Position numbers and translations under genes: made by a program. A stretch of DNA of 64,000 bases from Plectosphaerella cucumerina (Eukaryota > Ascomycota > Sordariomycetes > Glomerellales > Plectosphaerellaceae), in NCBI GenBank assembly GCA_020746995.1, contig JAGPXD010000001.1:4030001-4094000 (forward strand), read 5' to 3'. The notes under the pieces were generated by a model. It saw only the letters and a list, made by a program, of their open reading frames with translations, was not told the DNA's origin and ran no database searches. Positions 12,001 through 24,877 of the stretch are shown in pieces. Each line of letters starts with the position of its first letter. The first letter of the stretch is position 1.

Positions 12001-12200
12001 TAGAGCATGTCGCGGCCTGAGGTGGTGTCTTTGCCAGCACCCCGCATGTCCTGGCGCAGGCGGTTCAGGGTGGCGCACTCCTCGGCATAGCGCTCGGGGT
12101 CATCGCCGTAGGTGTCTCTGATGTATTTCTTGAGTGGCGTGACCCAGTCGATCTCGTTTGTGCTCTTGAGAGGCACCGAGATCATGGGTGACTGCGTCAT
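9014..12200 (-). CDS. BRO1: BRO1 domain protein, vacuolar sorting / ESCRT-III adaptor
   Basis: Three exons on the minus strand (12200-11923, 11845-10264, 10195-9014) encode 1013 residues, the usual size for fungal Bro1. The N-terminal 390 or so residues are the BRO1 (banana-shaped) domain that binds the ESCRT-III subunit Snf7. A coiled-coil V domain runs to about residue 780. The end (about 792-1013) is Pro/Gln/Tyr-rich and finishes in a GDPWAGLNAWK-like tail. Bro1 acts at endosomes, recruiting the deubiquitinase Doa4 and assisting cargo sorting into multivesicular bodies. The start at 12200 gives the typical MTQSPMISVPLK opening. The introns are 77 bp (GTAACC...ACAG) and 68 bp (GTACGT...CTAG). 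PalA/Rim20 shares the same BRO1 domain, but the N-terminal signature and the long Pro/Gln tail favour Bro1. Confidence 0.93.
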
Positions 12201-15200
12201 GGTGGGCGCGGGCGGAGGCGGATTCGTAGGCGGGGGACGGGAGCTGAGCTGGCTGCGTGCGCGGCAAGCAGCTGCCGGCAAGCGAGACGGACGGACCGAC
12301 GATGTCTAGGCCTGGGCGAGGCAGGAGAGTGTCGTGAGAGCCTCGGCGATGCGATCGGTCAGTGGGAGAGGCAGACAGTCAGGCGGAGGTCGAGCCGACT
12401 TTGTTGATCCGAAGGGGGCGAGCTACAGCCGACCCGAAGGAAGGGGGGAGGGGCAGCGAGGCTGATGTGATGTGATGTGAGTTGACGGAGCGGAGTGGAG
12501 ACAGACGTCAGGCACGGTCGTCAGGCAAAGAAGAACCCAAGCCCAGCCTGCTGTAGAGTGGCGGGATGCAAAGTATAGCGTGTCGGGACCTTGCTTCTTT
12601 ATGCGGCCAGTTCTGGCGACCTGGGTGACGGGAGGGACCAGGTTCGAATGGAGACAGAGCTGGAGTTGGAGTTGGGGGGCTCGGCGGTCGGCGGTCAGGC
12701 CCCGTGGTCACCGTGGATGTGGTGGACAGTAGCAGTAGCGGTCGTCAGGTGGCGCGGGGGCAGCAGTGGAGAGCTGTGGCTGCGAGCGGGGCGTCTCAAT
12801 CGGTGTGAGTGGATGTGGTGGGGTTGGTGTTGTGGGCGTTGCACAGCACCAGCTTGCAGTGTACAGTGTTCGTAAAGGCTCAGTGCAGAAGTCGGGGATT
12901 CTGGATCAGCTGAGCTGCTTAACTCCAGTCATGTAGATATGGAAGCTGAGATGTGCTTGGATATAAGTTTCTAACCAGTTCGAGAACCTGGGATCTGATA
13001 TGGACGTCTATGGAAGAAGGAAGTCACGACCAGATGGAGCGGGGCAGAGCTCTGTACCTTCAGCGGGTGTGTCAATGCACGCATGGAGAGCTGCCCGTCT
13101 CCCGCCGCCGCACTAACACGGCGACCTGTTCTCTGCTCAAGTTCCATGTTTATTTCATACCTTAATCCTCCGTCCGAATGACCTGAACTCTACACCAACT
13201 CTAATAAAATCCTACATTCAATCGCCGCCAATTCCTCACAGCCGCAGTCAACGTCTCCATGTCTGCTACAACAAGTGGCGGGCGCCTCGCCCGTCGCAGT
13301 TACGCATCGCAGCCCAATCACCCTCCTCGCTCCCACCTCAGCACCACGACGTAACGCTGTGAACGTTTGACGACCTACCCTTTGTCGGCGGACATCCGAG
13401 CTAGCATCGCCGTGCCGGCGCTTAGCAGCATCGACATTAAGGGGCGGTCCAGCGGATGCCCAACCCCACGACCTCCATCCACATCGTCAAACACGCCCAC
13501 CGGCAGGCAGGCAGGCAGGCAGGCAGGCAGACAGACAGACAGACACATGTTGCTCTCGTGTTGCTTCGTTGGGCGTCACGAACGATCATGCGTAGCCGCC
13601 CAAAGCCGTCCATGTCTGTCTACCCCCCGCTTCTCGCAGGCTGTCTGGCGGAGGACTGGCTGCCTCTCTCTCGCTGTCTCTCATGCCTCGAGGCCGTCGA
13701 GAAGAAGCATCGCCTGAATCACACCAAAATTCCCGCAGTCGGCGCTCGAGTCGCCTTCATATTCAACAGCCCAGCCCGAGCCCGAGCCAGCGCTTTCCTC
13801 GTCCAATCCTACCTCGACCGTAGCCAGATCTGACGGCCATCATGCAGAGTGACCAGCCAGTCAGTGACGCCCTACAAGCTTCTGCAACCCCATTGGTCGG
13901 CGACTCTGTATTGCTTCACACTGCAGCCGACGGGGCTATCCTGATGCGACCCGTCGTCGTCTTGGATCGCGAGATGAGTGATTCGACCTTCACCAGCTTT
14001 GCAGGGGACGATCCAGCATGGCACTTGCTCCGAATTCCTCTCTGTCGACGATGGAATGCACCATGACAGTGGGGGGCGCCATCGACCATTGACCAGGGAG
14101 TGAAACCCTTATTAATCACCGTATCCGGGCGTCAAGATGTCGTCCCGGGCATTCCTGGCGAGCCTGTCACTTGGCACGAGCCGCCGGCCACATGAGGCTG
14201 CTGTTCCAGAAGAATCTCCGACCTCGAGAAGGGCCCAATCCCGACATTCTGATATATCCACCACTGTTAGACAAGTCACTCCCGGGTTGGCGCCCTGCCA
14301 GCTGCCAGCCTGCACTCCTCATCACGGCTCGGATGATTCGTACGTACCAACAGCCTCGGTGCACAAGAGTCAATGTGCGTGGTCCACGTGGCTTGACCAG
14401 TACCTGCATGGAGGCTTGATCCTGGAGCCACGATTCGCAGGAGAAAACCACGGAACGAGTCCGGGCTTCTCTGACCCCGACCGGTTGTCGTCGAGAGGAG
14501 CTCCAGGGGCGTCAAAGGAAAGGCTCGGGGCAGTAAAACGTTGGCGTTGGCCAACGGCGTGTGCCGTGTGGGTGTCCGCTACGAAGCCAGGATGTCTGGT
14601 GTAAAACCTTGAAGGATAGCTCGCCGGCAGGGGGATGCCACGCCCAAGCAGGGTGCATCGGCCGAAGTCTCTTTCAGGAAGTTCAGGGTGCCCTGGCAAT
14701 ATCCCGGTACTTGGTTCATTACTTGTGTTTTGCTGCCTGTTAGAAGGGGGCTGGTTTAGGAGCAACTTTCCGCAACAGCCGTATCGACGACAAGGACACA
14801 CCTGCTCTGGGCGAGCACTCGAAGCAACCGTGTCGCCGCCCATCTCAGTTTGGACGGACCTCATTCCGGGCGCCGAGAGGAGGGGTTCGCGGTGGACTGA
14901 GTGCAGGACGCCTGCGGCACAACCTCCTTCTTGTACAGTAAGTCTTCGGCCTCAACAGATGCGCCGTTGCATCCCAGGAGCCACACCCCGATCCGTTCTA
15001 CACGTGTCGAGACACCTCAAGTTTCGCGCGGATCGGCCAAGCTGGGAGAGCTGTTCGTCAGGTCGGCAGACCGCTCCACGGCCTGACTCGAGTCGCTCCA
15101 ACCCTTGCCCGATCCAGCGGGAACAGACCGACGCTCTCGCTCTTGTCCTTGGCAGGGAGACGGACGCCGTTGTACTGTACTTTAGTTTACCTTGAGGCCG

Positions 15201-17997
15201 AGGTGGTAGCAGGTACCCGGCAGCTGTCCCGAGAGCCGCACGGAAAAAGGGCGCGGCGGCGAGACGGCGGCGAGGCTGGAATGGACGTCTCGTAGGGCCG
15301 ATAGATTGGCGAGCTGCTGGTGGCGCTACCACAATGTTTGGTTTGGTTTGTGCTTGTATGATTGCGGAGACGTCCACCGCAGCCCCGGGCCAGCTGGGAA
15401 AAGGAATGTTGGCCTGATGAATTGCCATGTGCGTGTCGAGGGCGCGGCCGTTCTGCCGGTTTCACCGAACATGGGAGACAGCAATGGCGTTTCCTGCCAG
15501 GCCTCTGTCACACCTGGCACGGGCACTGGCACAGTACCGCGACGAGGTGCCAAAAAACGACAGCCTGTCACGACGTGGCTCAATGGTCGCACCAGGGTGT
15601 ACAGAGCATGGCCGTCCTCGGCATCCACTGTTGAAGCCCGGATTCCAAAAGATCACTGCAGGAGGCCGGCGAGATGGGGCCGCAGGTGTGCGCCAGGCCA
15701 GCACAAGAGGCAGGTACCTGAGCAAACTCCAAGCAGCTGGAGGCACGGGTCAGAGTACCTCTACTGTCGGGCGGGTCAGGAGGTACATCACCTGCCGCAC
15801 CTGGAACCTCCCCCCCTCCGTCTCTATTGATGCAAGAGTGTGCGTGAGAGGGCGCAAGAGTGTGGAAGCCCGGGCCAGCTTCTGGCTCGGGATCGTCTCC
15901 AGAAGGAGGGCGGGATTGATGCAGGTCATGGAATAGGGAAGGATGAATGTCTTTGTTGATGGAGAGACCCTGGCCGCCTGGGCCGCCCGAGGGACCCGGC
16001 GGTGGTGACAGGCTGAAATTTGACGCCGGAAATAAGAGGGCTGACACGACTCGATCTCTCCGGTTCTCGAGTCGAGATGTGACTCGACCAAGCCCGTGGG
16101 ACGAGCAAGCAGGAGTAGTAGAACAGCTGGGACAAGTGAAGTACTCCCAGGTAGTCGGTACGATCGGACGACGACACCGAGGCAGACAAGGTAAGGTGAA
16201 GACGAGGTGAGGGGTGGCAGCGACGGCGGCTTCACGGCGGTCGTGTTCCTAAAGCACGTGGAGTGATAGCCAGAGGTGCGCAGGTCACGGTGCCCTGCTG
16301 CTCGCTCCAAGGTTGGCGCTGGGACGAACGCGCGAGGTTGGATGAGCCAGTCCGAATCCGAAGATGGGGAGAATGATGTGCGGGCTTGGTCCTCCGAGTC
16401 GGAAAAGTTAGCTGTCCTCGACTCCTCCTCCAGCTGGGTACCTTACGAGGAGAGGTACCTCGAGTTGCGTGGTAGTCGACTTTGCGGTGCCAGTGAGATT
16501 GGGATTGTTTGGTGCCTCGGGGGGATATTCATAGTTCTTCCGGTGAGCATGCAGCCCATAAAGGGAGGTGAATATCATCTGGGCGCATATCCTGCGCAGG
16601 CAGCAAGCGGTTCGGTTCAAGTTCACCGACAGTCCAGTCCCGTCCTCGACTGCGAGCAGCCTGCGTCTACTGCCCGGTACCGGTACTTCATTAGGTGGTA
16701 CAGATACCTGGACCCCGGCCTGCGACGAGAGTGCCTTCCCCAGCTGGCGTAGTCGATGCCTCTTGCATCCGGCCCACAATCAGCCACCCCGGCCGCTCCT
16801 GCCCATCACACCCCCAGCCTGGGCTTTCCCGGCCTTCCCATTCACCACGGTCCCGGGGCCAACCCACTCTTGCCTCGCGCCGTCGAAGCCCCCTCAACCT
16901 CCGCCCTGCGAAAGCCCGCTGGGTCGAGAGCTATCAATCCCGCCGGCTGCGCTTCTCTCCGTGGTCCGTCCCTTTTCCAGTCCCGTCTCCCCTCACCTCG
17001 AACCAAGACGGCATTGTCTGCGCTCCCCCGTTCTGGTTCACTCTAGCCTCTCCTCTTCCGTTGGGTTGACTCGGGGCAATTGTCTACCTCTCTCGCAAGC
17101 AGCATCCTGTGGTCTTGTTTTCCCCTCCACTTCCAGGTTCGCTCCATCACTCGAGGTTACCGTCGTCCAAAGTCGAGCTCACTCGCTCGCTGTGCTCCGC
17201 ATCCTCGCTCCTCTATTCAACCATCAAGCCAATCCGGGCTTGCACTTCGTCCCCTACCTTACCCGCCTTGCCCCCCCAAAAGCCCCCCAAAAGCTCCACC
17301 CGTCAATCCGGCCGCCCTTCGACTCCCTTGTACGAATACAGTGCAAGCGCGGCCTGGGGTCTCGTTCCGTGCCCGGGCGTGTGAGAGGTTCCATCATTTC
17401 GTGCTGACGACCGATTACCCACATTTTGGCCGCCTTGGAGATTCCTCGAGTCCCCAAGTCTTCCCGCGTCAATCCGCCTGTACCAGCACCAGCAACAACA
17501 CCGCTCATCGCCTTCGCGAGCGTCTCGTCGACAGCCGTCATCTGCACATCAACCGCGCCCCCATCGCAGGCGTCGCCGTCCGTCGCCCTCATCTCTCTCC
17601 ATCTCCTACCCCGATCCGCTACACGCCCGCCGCCATCCGAATCCGGTCGGGCTTAAAGCCTCAGAAAGCCCGCCGCCCGCCGCTTGCCCGCCCGCCCGGG
17701 TCTCTTGCCCTCACAATCCAATCCGACGAAGCGCCCCCCTCGAGCCCCGAGGCAACACATCGATCTGAGCCATCCGACCCGCGGCTGCGATCGCGATCCC
17801 ATTGCTGGCGACAACACCTCGAATCGACCACGCCTTGCTATGAGCACATGAGCCTCTGCATAAGCGTTGAGCGACTGCACCGATCTGTACATCCGCGCCT
17901 GGCGACGTGCGACTCGAATTGACAAGTCGATATTGACCCGAGCACCCCTATCAATCACGCACCGGCCTCTGGCGGACCCTCTCTTTGACAGTCCAAG
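12201..17997. other. 5.8 kb divergent intergenic region between BRO1 and the Galpha gene
   Basis: No frame here has a recognisable domain or coherent splice pattern. The left part probably holds the BRO1 promoter and leader. From about 16750 to 17997 the plus strand is strongly pyrimidine-rich, as fungal 5' leaders are, and is likely transcribed with the Galpha gene. Open frames at 16568-17407 and 17080-17922 there are Pro/Ser/Leu-rich by composition. A GGCA/GACA tandem run sits at 13502-13543. An additional short gene or non-coding RNA cannot be excluded. Confidence 0.5.
13502..13543. repeat. (GGCA)n-(GACA)n tetranucleotide run
   Basis: Six GGCA units are followed directly by three to four GACA units in non-coding DNA. 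Confidence 0.85.
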
Positions 17998-19360
17998 ATG
18001 GGTGCCTGCATGAGCTCCAACAATGAGGAGGTGGAGCAGAAGAAACACAGCCAGGCCATTGACCGCCAACTGGAGGAGGACTCGAGACGCCTGAGGAGAG
18101 AATGCAAGATTCTACTGCTTGGTGAGCATCCCAACCATCCCGCCGGCTACGACGAGCGACTAGACCGAGGCTGACGATTCTCAATTCCACAGGCTCCGGC
18201 GAGAGCGGCAAGTCCACAATCGTCAAGCAAATGAAGATCATTCACTTGAAGGGCTATTCCGAAGACGAGCTATACAACTACCGACCGACCGTCTTCAAGA
18301 ACCTCGTCGAATGCGCCAAGGCCGTCATTCTGGCCATGCGCCAATTTGAGATTGAGCCGGCCAACGACGACAACAAGGTCCATGCCAACTTCCTCATGGA
18401 CTACACTGCCGAATCCGGCCCTCAAGCACACATCGACCCCCAAGTCGGCATCGCCATTCAGTCGATATGGAATGACCCGGCGCGGCAACAGCTCATGGAG
18501 AGGCAGACCGAGTTTTACCTGATGGACTCGGCAGAATAGTCCGTCGACCCGTCCCCCGCTCACGCCTGCATTATACTGATCATGCTACCCACACAGCTTC
18601 TTCCAGGAGGTCATGAGGATCGTGGCGCCCGATTATCTGCCGAATGAGATGGATGTCCTCAGGGCCAGAACAAAAACGACGGGCATCTACGAGACACGCT
18701 TCCAGATGGGGCAGCTCAGCATTCAGTAAGCACCAACCAATTCAGGCGACACCGGGACGCAAACTGACCACAGGACTGCAGCATGTTCGATGTCGGTGGC
18801 CAGCGCAGCGAGAGGAAGAAGTGGATTCACTGCTTCGAGAACGTCACGTCCATCATCTTTTGCGTTGCTCTGAGCGAGTACGACCAAGTGCTCCTGGAAG
18901 AGAGTAGCCAGGTAAGGCGCACGCGGTGCGACACCCGTTCGACCGAGGCTGACTGGGCTCCAGAACCGCATGATGGAGAGCTTGCTGCTCTTTGACTCTG
19001 TAGTGAACTCGCGGTGGTTCATGAGGACCAGCATCATCCTCTTCCTCAACAAGGTCGACATCTTCAAGCAGAAGCTGGGCCGCTCGCCGATGGCAAATTA
19101 CTTCCCCGACTACTCGGGCGGCAACGATGTGAACAAGGCGGCCAAGTACCTGCTCTGGCGATTCAACCAGGTCAACAGGGCTCACCTGCACCTGTATCCT
19201 CAGTGAGTGATGGAGAGCGCAGATGAGACGAAGGACGAATATTGGCTAACATGCTGTCAGTCTGACACAAGCGACTGACACGTCAAACATCCGACTCGTG
19301 TTTGCGGCGGTCAAGGAGACGATTCTCAACAACGCCCTGCGGGACTCTGGAATCCTGTAG
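17998..19360 (+). CDS. gna-3: heterotrimeric G-protein alpha subunit, fungal group III
   Basis: Six exons (17998-18121, 18193-18538, 18597-18725, 18782-18911, 18964-19202, 19261-19360) encode 355 residues. The N-terminus MGACMSS has Gly2 for myristoylation and Cys4 for palmitoylation. All GTPase motifs are present: P-loop GSGESGKS (42-49), the arginine finger Arg181 in the RARTKTTG switch I, DVGGQ with Gln207, NKVD and TQATDT. The protein ends in DSGIL and lacks the C-terminal cysteine of pertussis-toxin substrates. The opening and ending match the Neurospora GNA-3 / Magnaporthe MagA class, which activates adenylyl cyclase and controls cAMP, development and virulence traits in related fungi. 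The introns are 52-71 bp. The second uses an unusual GTCCGT donor. The stop is the TAG at 19358-19360. Confidence 0.95.
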
Positions 19361-21656
19361 ATGACGAGCCACCCGCCTGGGAGCATGTATCCTCGGCCCC
19401 GTGTCGCTCGGGAACCTTTTTTCTTTAACTATGTCACTTCATGTGAGCGATTTCAGCATTGTCCGGCGTTGAGGGCGAACAGTTTGTGGACGGCGTTCGA
19501 TCTGGCTCTCACGCTCACTACACATGGATCACTGCGGCTTTCCTGCCCAGGCTGCTTGGATGTTCATGAACCGGGAAGATTCTGGCCAGCCAAGCCGACT
19601 CGGCCGGCCGGCTGGCTGGATGGAGGCTATTTCGGGGGTGTTGAGGGCGGGTTTTTTTATTTTCTGAATTGCGCCTTATCGGGCGAGCTGGGGTCGTGCA
19701 GAGAGAGACAGGACGACCCGGAGTCATGATGAGCTGGCCTGCGACGTGCAAGACAGGCCGAGGCCGAGGCAGGCAGGCCAAAAACAGAGAAGGCTGGGCA
19801 TCGGAGAGAAGAGCGGCCGTGACTTAAAATCCCGACCTGATGCTAGCGCAATTAACGCTGAGTACTCGTCAACGGCTGTGTGTGCTGTCTGTCTGTCTGA
19901 TGTTCAGGTCGTGAGACCCTGGCTGTGAGCGTGCAATGAGCTTGGTGACACGAAGGCTGACGGGCACATGTCGTCTGCATGTGCACACATGCTGTGCACT
20001 CTCAAGGGGATCGGCAGGCGGAGGAGATGAAGCACAGGTCATGACCAGCACTCGCAGCGGCACAGGTGACGAGCGAGAAAAAACTGGACCACAAGGTTGG
20101 AGCTATCGGGCCTGCGCCGCCGGCCGTCGCTCGGCCGGCACAGCTCCCAGTCAGGCTTGGCTTGGCGGCAGTCCGAGGCGGCAATGTATTGAGATTGATT
20201 CAATTCCCCTCTCGGAGATGGCTTCTAGACTGTCTATCGGGTTGCGAGGGGAGACAGTGGTCGTACCGGGGTGGCCGGAGGAGGGTGAGTAAGGCAAGCG
20301 GACGAAGGACCCTTGATGGGCTCTGGATTCCACGACGAGGTCCACAGTGAGGGGCGCTTGGTGAGCAGCTTCGAAATGTGGCGGAGGACGGTGAAGGGGG
20401 CGAAATGCGGTGTAGTATATAATATAAGACGAGGGTGATTATTCCCAGTAGCTTCATCACGAAGCCAGAGCTTTTTCTTTTGTCGGTGTTATCCGCGCTG
20501 GCGAGGTATCACGGGACCGCAGAGCAGATGGGGATTCGAAGCTGGACCAGTCTTCCGAGTACCTCTCCACAGGTAGCACGAGCGCTTGCGGTGCAGGTTA
20601 GAGGGCATTGGCGCTGGCGACTTGGCTCGTCGAAACAGATACGAGGCCTGGCCCGCAGCTGTGCTGTGTGCGGAGGTGCAGCCGAGTGGACTCTGAGCGG
20701 TGTAAGTACTTACCCGTCCGCTGGCATGCCATGCAACCCGGGGGCGTCGTGCATCTGCGTCTGGCCAGGCTCGCGGGGGTCAAATTCCAGGTTGTTCCTC
20801 CCCGGCGGGCAGGCTGGGGTGACCAAGCGCCAGATGAGGTCATATCGCCTGAGGTGAGGGATGTCGAGCTTTCGTCCTGTCGTTGGGCCGGGCCGGGCAG
20901 GTCAGATCAGATCCTTCCGCGACCTGCCGCCAGTGCTGACGGGCAGAGGGGAACGGTGAGGAGACAGTTCACTTCAAGCCTCAGGTCGAGTATGTTCTGC
21001 CCCCGCCACTGGCTCCGCCTTCGCCCCTCGCGGCTTCGCCACGGTGCAACTGCGCGCGCGAGGCACGTCGAGTCAAGTCAAGTCCAGGAGGAAGGACCGG
21101 GAAGGGGTGGTCCTTCCCAAACCTCGAAGCTGCAGCAGTGGGGGAGTTCAAGACTTCTCGGATGGCGGGGACTGAAACTCACCTGGACCTGGACCGGGCG
21201 GTACCCTGGTGAGCAGGAGGGGCACACATCCGACGGTCCACTGCGAGTCTGCGACTGGCAGTCTGGTGCCATTGAGGTGGGCAGGCAGGCATGCAGACTG
21301 GAGGACCAGAAATCCAGTCGCTCGCTGCTCGGCAGCGTGGAGGAAGCTGCTCGCGTCTTGTCTCGTCTCCTAGAGCTCAGAGGCGCCTGCCATGCCATTG
21401 ACCTCCCCTGCTAGCCATGCCGCCATGCCAATGGGCGCTTGCCCCTTCCAGGTAGCTACACTAGGGGCGTCAGAGAGCTTGGACTAGTGCGGGACAGCTC
21501 GCGGAACGAAGCACCACCACACCACCTCACTGCTTGCCGTACCCCGCCTAAGGTGCTGCACCACACCTCCCGTTCAACGGACATGTCGGCCTCGCCAGCA
21601 GGAGCTGGAGCTTGCTTGTTGCTGGGCGGGCGTGCAGGCGGGCAACAGTCGTTCGG

Positions 21657-21681
21657 CCAGTCAGTCAGTCAGTCAGTTAGT
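21657..21681. repeat. (CAGT)n tetranucleotide run
   Basis: Five CAGT units followed by a degenerate one (TTAGTCC), about 90 bp upstream of the TATA-like element. Confidence 0.8.
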
Positions 21682-21764
21682 CCAGTCTGTTAGTCCAGTC
21701 TGTTGGAGGTCCTGTCCTGGCTCGTCCTGATCTGATCTGATGCCCGGGTCTCGCCTGCTTGCAC

Positions 21765-21772
21765 TTTAAATA
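21765..21772 (+). promoter_or_regulatory. TATA-like element upstream of GPH1
   Basis: TTTAAATA stands out in a GC-rich region and is followed by a pyrimidine-rich tract typical of fungal transcription start regions. It lies about 660 bp before the GPH1 ATG, which implies a long leader or a leader intron. Confidence 0.4.
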
Positions 21773-22429
21773 GCCCACACATTCCAGCTCCCGTCGCCCC
21801 CGTCAACGATAGCTCTCCGTTGCTGTCCTCCTCCGTTGCCATCCAGCTTGCTCTTCTTCTACCCCTCCCCCTCCTTGTTCAAGCATCTCTTTTGCCCGCG
21901 GACCTTGCCTGACATCGTCTTGGATCGTCTGCTCTCCTGTGTGCGTCTTCTCGGCATCTTTAGACCAGTGAGTTATCCCCCATCAGACCTGTCCAGTCCT
22001 CCAGCCGGCTGCTCTACCCTCGAGGGGCCTCCGACTGCTGCAAAACTGCCGGGTGCGGCTCACGGCGAGGAGCTGCCTGAGTTCTGCGCCCCCAGCTGCA
22101 TACCGATGCCGCGAGGGGGAGCTCTCGTGGCCGGCGTTGCCGCTCCCGACTTGCCTGGGAACCCCGCCTTACCCCCTGGCGGATTGGGTTCCCCGCCAGC
22201 CAGCCAGCCCGGAAGCTCGAATGGCTGGCCAGCGCGCAGCTGGGAGGGGCAGCGTGGTGAGAGGGTGGCGGCATGGCCCAATTGCACCATTCGCGCGACT
22301 TGGACAGACGAGCATTGTTGAGCGCTGTTTGGAAAGGGAAGCAAGATGGACTGACGAGCGTGCAGCGAGAAGCTGATTTCCAACATCCCTCCCTCCCCCA
22401 CAAGTACAAGCACGAACCGGACCGCAATC

Positions 22430-24843
22430 ATGGCGCCGGCACCCACCACCGAGCGACTCCCCACGCGCGAGCGTCGCCCCTCCACGGGCGCCCCGATCGT
22501 CGACATCCAGGGTTCTGTGGGACCTGCGGGCATCTCCCGCCCCAAGCACAAGCGGACGCACACCGGCTTTGGCCCTGGCGAGATCAAGACTGTTGAAGGT
22601 GAGCGAGCACGAGCAGCTCTTGCCTCTCTACTGTGATCCGAGTCGTCGAGTCGGAGCTATGGTGGGGTATCTGGTCCTCCTGGTCCTCCTGTCATCACCC
22701 GTCCGCCCGCGCCCGCCCAACCACACGTCACCATCAAGCAGCACCACCGCTGCTCCAGACCTCACCGGGGGGAGCTTTGGGCAACTACCCCGCAATGGGA
22801 TCTGCACAATGGAAACCCACTCTAGCACTCCTCCCGCCCGTGCAACACACACACACACACCCATCACCCCCATCGTGGCACACACCCGTTGCCCAGCTCA
22901 CTGGACAGGACCATTGGAGAAGACGCCTGCTGACATGCTCTCGCAGCTTCCATCCCCGAGCCCCAGCGTGCTGCCTGGACCAAGAACGAGCCCCAGTCCT
23001 TCAAGAACGTCGAGGGTTTCCAGAAGGAGGTTGTCCGCCATGTCGAGACCACCCTGGCCCGCAGCCTGTACAACTGCGACGAGTCGGCCGCGTACTCGGC
23101 TACTGCCCTGGCCTTCCGCGACCGCCTCGTCACTCAGTGGAACAGGACCCAGCAGCGCCAGACGTTCCGCGACTCAAAGCGTGTCTACTATCTCTCCCTC
23201 GAGTTCCTCATGGGCCGTGCCCTGGACAACGCTATTCTCAATGTGGGCCTGAAGGACGTCGCCAAGGGTAAGTGAGCTGATGTTTGCCTGCGACCATCAT
23301 GATCTGACCAAGGTGCCTTATCAAGCGGGTCTCGATGGTCTTGGTTTCCGCATCGAGGATCTCATCGAGCAGGAGCACGACGCCGCCCTCGGAAACGGTG
23401 GTCTCGGCCGTCTCGCCGCCTGCTTCCTCGACAGTCTGGCCTCGCTCAACTACCCTGCCTGGGGCTACGGTCTGCGCTACCGCTACGGAATCTTCAAGCA
23501 GGAGATTATCGACGGCTACCAGGTCGAGGTCCCAGACTACTGGCTCGACTTTAACCCCTGGGAGTTCCCCCGCCACGATGTCGTCGTCGATGTGAGTAAC
23601 CGCCATCCCCAGTGCCCCTGTATTACATGCAGCGTGCGTTTCCCCTGACTGACACTGTGCTTCCCCCTTGCCCATAGATCCAATTCTATGGCCATGTCAA
23701 CAAGTCCACCGACGAGAATGGCAAGTCCATCGCCCACTGGGAGGGCGGCGAGACCGTTCAGGCCGTGGCCTACGATGTGCCCATCCCCGGCTACGACACC
23801 CCCTCCACCAACAACCTCCGCCTGTGGTCCAGCAAGGCGGCGAGCGGAGAGTTTGACTTCCAAAAGTTCAACAGCGGCGACTACGAAAGCTCCGTTGCTG
23901 ACCAGCAGCGCGCCGAGACCATCAGCGCCGTGCTCTACCCCAACGACAACCTTGAGAGGGGCAAGGAGCTGCGCCTGAAGCAGCAGTACTTCTGGGTCGC
24001 CGCCTCGCTGTACGACATCGTTCGCCGCTTCAAGAAGACCAAGCGTGCCTGGAAGGAGTTCCCCGAGCAGGTTGCCATCCAGCTCAACGACACCCACCCT
24101 ACCCTAGCCATCGTCGAGCTTCAGCGCATCCTCATCGACCTCGAGAAGCTGGAGTGGGATGTTGCCTGGGACATTGTTGTGGCCACCGTAAGTGCTCCTC
24201 TTGACGCCCCAATCCCCCGTCATGCGAACCTTCAGACACTGACACGACTGTGCAGTTCGGCTACACCAACCATACGGTGCTCCCCGAGGCCCTGGAGAAG
24301 TGGCCAGTCGGTCTCATCCAGAACCTCCTCCCCCGTCACCTGCAGATCATCTACGACATCAACCTCTTCTTCCTCCAGTCGGTCGAGAAGAAGTTCCCCA
24401 ACAACCGCGACCTGCTCTCCAGAGTCTCGATCATAGAGGAGTCGCAGCCCAAGATGGTCCGCATGGCCTTCCTCGCCGTCGTCGGCTCCCACAAGGTCAA
24501 CGGTGTCGCCGAGCTTCACTCGGATCTCATCAAGACGACCATCTTCAAGGACTTTGTCGAGATCTACGGCCCCGACAAGTTCACAAACGTCACCAACGCC
24601 ATCACTCCCCGCCGCTGGCTCCACCAGGCCAACCCCCGCCTGTCGGACCTCATCGCTTCCAAGGTTGGCGGCTACGACTTCCTCAAGGACCTGACCCAGC
24701 TCAACAAGATCGAGCTCTCGGTCAACGACAAGCAGTTCCGGAAGGAGTGGGCCGAGATCAAGTACGCCAACAAGGTGCGCCTCGCAAAGTACATCAAGAC
24801 CACAACCGGCGTCAGCGTCAACCCCTCCGCCCTCTTCGATGTC

Positions 24844-24877
<34 letters not shown>

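Larger units (their letters stand above)
19361..22429. other. intergenic region, Galpha 3' end and GPH1 promoter/leader
   Basis: No supportable gene in 3.1 kb. A TTTAAATA element lies at 21765-21772, and the 21775-22000 segment is pyrimidine-rich, consistent with the promoter and leader of glycogen phosphorylase. A CAGT tandem run is at 21657-21681. A TATAATATAA stretch at 20411-20425 has no obvious gene start downstream on either strand. Confidence 0.5.

Noticed and set aside
16568..17922. Two 280-codon plus-strand frames upstream of the Galpha gene
   Set aside because: They lie in a C/T-rich leader; Pro/Ser/Leu/Arg content follows directly from the base composition.
22660..22780. Signal-peptide-like frame inside GPH1 intron 1
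   Set aside because: A hydrophobic stretch arises from a CTCCTGGTC-rich segment; it is bounded by proper splice sites and conflicts with the exon frame.
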